Shown here one piece after another: positions 6,394-7,746 of a stretch of DNA of 7,746 nt. The stretch is taken from contig JAGRAK010000090.1 in the NCBI GenBank assembly GCA_020434645.1, positions 1 to 7,746 of the forward strand, in the 5' to 3' direction. The DNA comes from Bdellovibrionales bacterium (GTDB lineage: Bacteria; Bdellovibrionota; Bdellovibrionia; Bdellovibrionales; UBA1609). Position numbers and translations under genes: made by a program. Positions within the stretch are counted from its first letter, which is position 1. Each line of letters begins with the position of its first letter. Under the pieces are notes generated by a model. The model made no database searches, was not told the DNA's origin, and worked only from the letters and a program-made list of their open reading frames with translations.

Positions 6394-7746
6394 GTGAAAG
6401 ACGATCATTTTCAATACTTAGTAATAGGTTCCGGGCTAGCTGGACTTGCTTTTGCCCTCAAGGCAGCATCACAAGGTCGAGTTCTTGTGCTTAGCAAAAC
6501 TGGACTCGAAAGCAGCAATACCGAAATGGCCCAGGGAGGCATAGCGGCTGTCATGTCGACAGACGATGACCTTGATAAACATGTACAAGACACACTCATC
6601 GCTGGAGCTGGATTATGCAAAGAAGAAATTGTTCGTGCTTGTGTTGAACAAGGTCCCTCTCGAATACGTGATCTAGTGGATTGGGGCGTAAAGTTTGACC
6701 TCAATGAAAATCAACAGTTTTCACTTACACGCGAGGGCGGCCACTCTCAACGAAGGATTCTTCACATTGAAGACCACACGGGGCTTGAAATTCATCGCCA
6801 ATTATTAAAAAAAGTGAAAGAAAATCCAAATATTACGTTACGTGAAAATCATTTTGCAATTGAGCTCATTTCACTCAAAAAAGTGAAACCACAGTACTTT
6901 GGTCTAGATCGATGTGTCGGCGCTTATGTTCTAGATAAAAAATCACAAGAAGTTTATGCACAAACCTCTGATTTTACTATCTTAGCCACGGGCGGCGCCG
7001 GAAAAGTTTATCTTTATACTTCAAATTGGAGTGGCGCCACCGGCGATGGTATAGCAATGGCGCACCAAATCGGTGCACGAGTGGCCAACATGGAGTTCAT
7101 GCAGTTTCACCCCACTTGTCTTTACCATCCCGACTCTCGAAACTTTTTGATTACTGAAGCTCTTCGCGGCGAAGGCGGAGAACTCATTAATCATAAAGGC
7201 GAAGCTTTTATGAAAACGCATCATCCACTCGGCAGTCTCGCACCACGAGATATTGTCGCGCGTTCTATTGATGCTGAAATGAAAAAGTCAGGAGCAGACT
7301 CCGTCTTTCTCGACATCACACACAAACCAGCAGAGTTTATACGAACACGCTTTCCGCATATTTATAAACGCTGTCTTGAACTCGGTATTGATATTACAAA
7401 AAAACCAATTCCAGTTGTGCCAGCAGCTCACTACTTATGCGGCGGGGTGATGACCGACGTACATGGTCGCACCGATATCGCGGGACTCTACGCTGTAGGA
7501 GAGACCGCATGCACAGGTTTACATGGCGCCAATCGCTTAGCTTCAAACTCGTTACTTGAGTGCCTTGTTTTTTCTCATAACGCCGCACTGGACATTCGAG
7601 AACATCAGTTAAACGTGCCCACTGATCTTTCAGACTTAAAAATACCAGCATGGCCAAAACGAAACCGCCAAAATGAAGATGAACTTATTCTTGTTTCGCA
7701 CATGTGGGATGAAATTCGCAGGCTTATGTGGGCGTATGTCGGCATC
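6394..7746 (+). CDS. nadB: L-aspartate oxidase NadB, C-terminus cut by window edge
   Basis: Oxidises L-aspartate to iminoaspartate, the first step of de novo NAD synthesis, using FAD; the product goes to NadA quinolinate synthase. The 451 codons present begin with the dinucleotide fold VIGSGLAGL (residues 10-18), followed by NTEMAQGGIAAV. The substrate loop is LTREGGHSQRR (111-121), with Glu114. MEFMQFHPT holds His239, LAPRDIVAR covers 282-290, VPAAHYLCGG has His346, and GLHGANRLASNSLLE (376-389) has Arg381. These match NadB rather than succinate dehydrogenase flavoprotein. About 80-90 C-terminal residues of the helical domain lie beyond the window. The frame is closed by a stop at 6331. The GTG at 6394 is the only start codon before the FAD-binding strand, and no Shine-Dalgarno precedes it. 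It is divergent from the sensor operon. Confidence 0.95.
   Translation, partial: MKDDHFQYLVIGSGLAGLAFALKAASQGRVLVLSKTGLESSNTEMAQGGIAAVMSTDDDLDKHVQDTLIAGAGLCKEEIVRACVEQGPSRIRDLVDWGVKFDLNENQQFSLTREGGHSQRRILHIEDHTGLEIHRQLLKKVKENPNITLRENHFAIELISLKKVKPQYFGLDRCVGAYVLDKKSQEVYAQTSDFTILATGGAGKVYLYTSNWSGATGDGIAMAHQIGARVANMEFMQFHPTCLYHPDSRNFLITEALRGEGGELINHKGEAFMKTHHPLGSLAPRDIVARSIDAEMKKSGADSVFLDITHKPAEFIRTRFPHIYKRCLELGIDITKKPIPVVPAAHYLCGGVMTDVHGRTDIAGLYAVGETACTGLHGANRLASNSLLECLVFSHNAALDIREHQLNVPTDLSDLKIPAWPKRNRQNEDELILVSHMWDEIRRLMWAYVGI

Noticed and set aside
6411..6704. A 97-codon frame on the minus strand
   Set aside because: It is antisense to the start of nadB, is Ser/Arg-rich without a domain, and is explained by the codon pattern of nadB.
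7394..7657. An 87-codon frame on the minus strand
   Set aside because: It is antisense to the conserved NadB substrate-binding region; no independent coding signal.
1..7746. CRISPR arrays, insertion sequences, tRNA or rRNA genes, toxin-antitoxin pairs, terminators
   Set aside because: None seen: the window is almost fully coding, with one short intergenic region, and no spaced direct repeats, transposase motifs or terminator stem plus T-run were found by eye.

Overview
The window comes from a Gram-negative (diderm) bacterium of fairly low GC: it carries an MCE/Mla-type phospholipid transporter, a peptidoglycan precursor enzyme and a FAD-dependent L-aspartate oxidase. Small overlapping genes, and a REC-GAF-GGDEF protein next to a Cache-type sensor, would suit Bdellovibrionota or another deltaproteobacteria-like lineage, but that placement is inference.

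Positions 6251 down to 1 (minus strand) read as one compact operon of six genes: a membrane-anchored histidine-kinase-like sensor, a receiver-GAF-GGDEF protein, alanine racemase (alr), and the Mla transporter permease (mlaE), ATPase (mlaF) and the start of the MCE substrate-binding subunit (mlaD, cut by the window edge). Every junction overlaps (4, 23, 4, 1 and 4 nt) and two genes use TTG or GTG starts, so translational coupling is likely. A good sigma-70-type promoter lies upstream of the first gene at 6343-6316.

Positions 6394-7746 (plus strand) hold the first 451 codons of nadB, divergent from the operon. It has no Shine-Dalgarno sequence, and an extended -10 element sits so close to its GTG that the mRNA may be leaderless.

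The unusual part is the pair of signalling genes at the head of the operon. The sensor has an Arg where the phospho-acceptor His should be, and eroded N, G1 and G2 boxes. Its partner has a receiver with no phospho-acceptor Asp, and a GGDEF domain whose active site reads ERDQF while the RxxD inhibitory-site motif is intact at the canonical distance. Together they look like a non-phosphorelay sensor and a cyclic-di-GMP receptor, co-transcribed with cell-wall and outer-membrane lipid-homeostasis genes. This reading comes from motifs alone.
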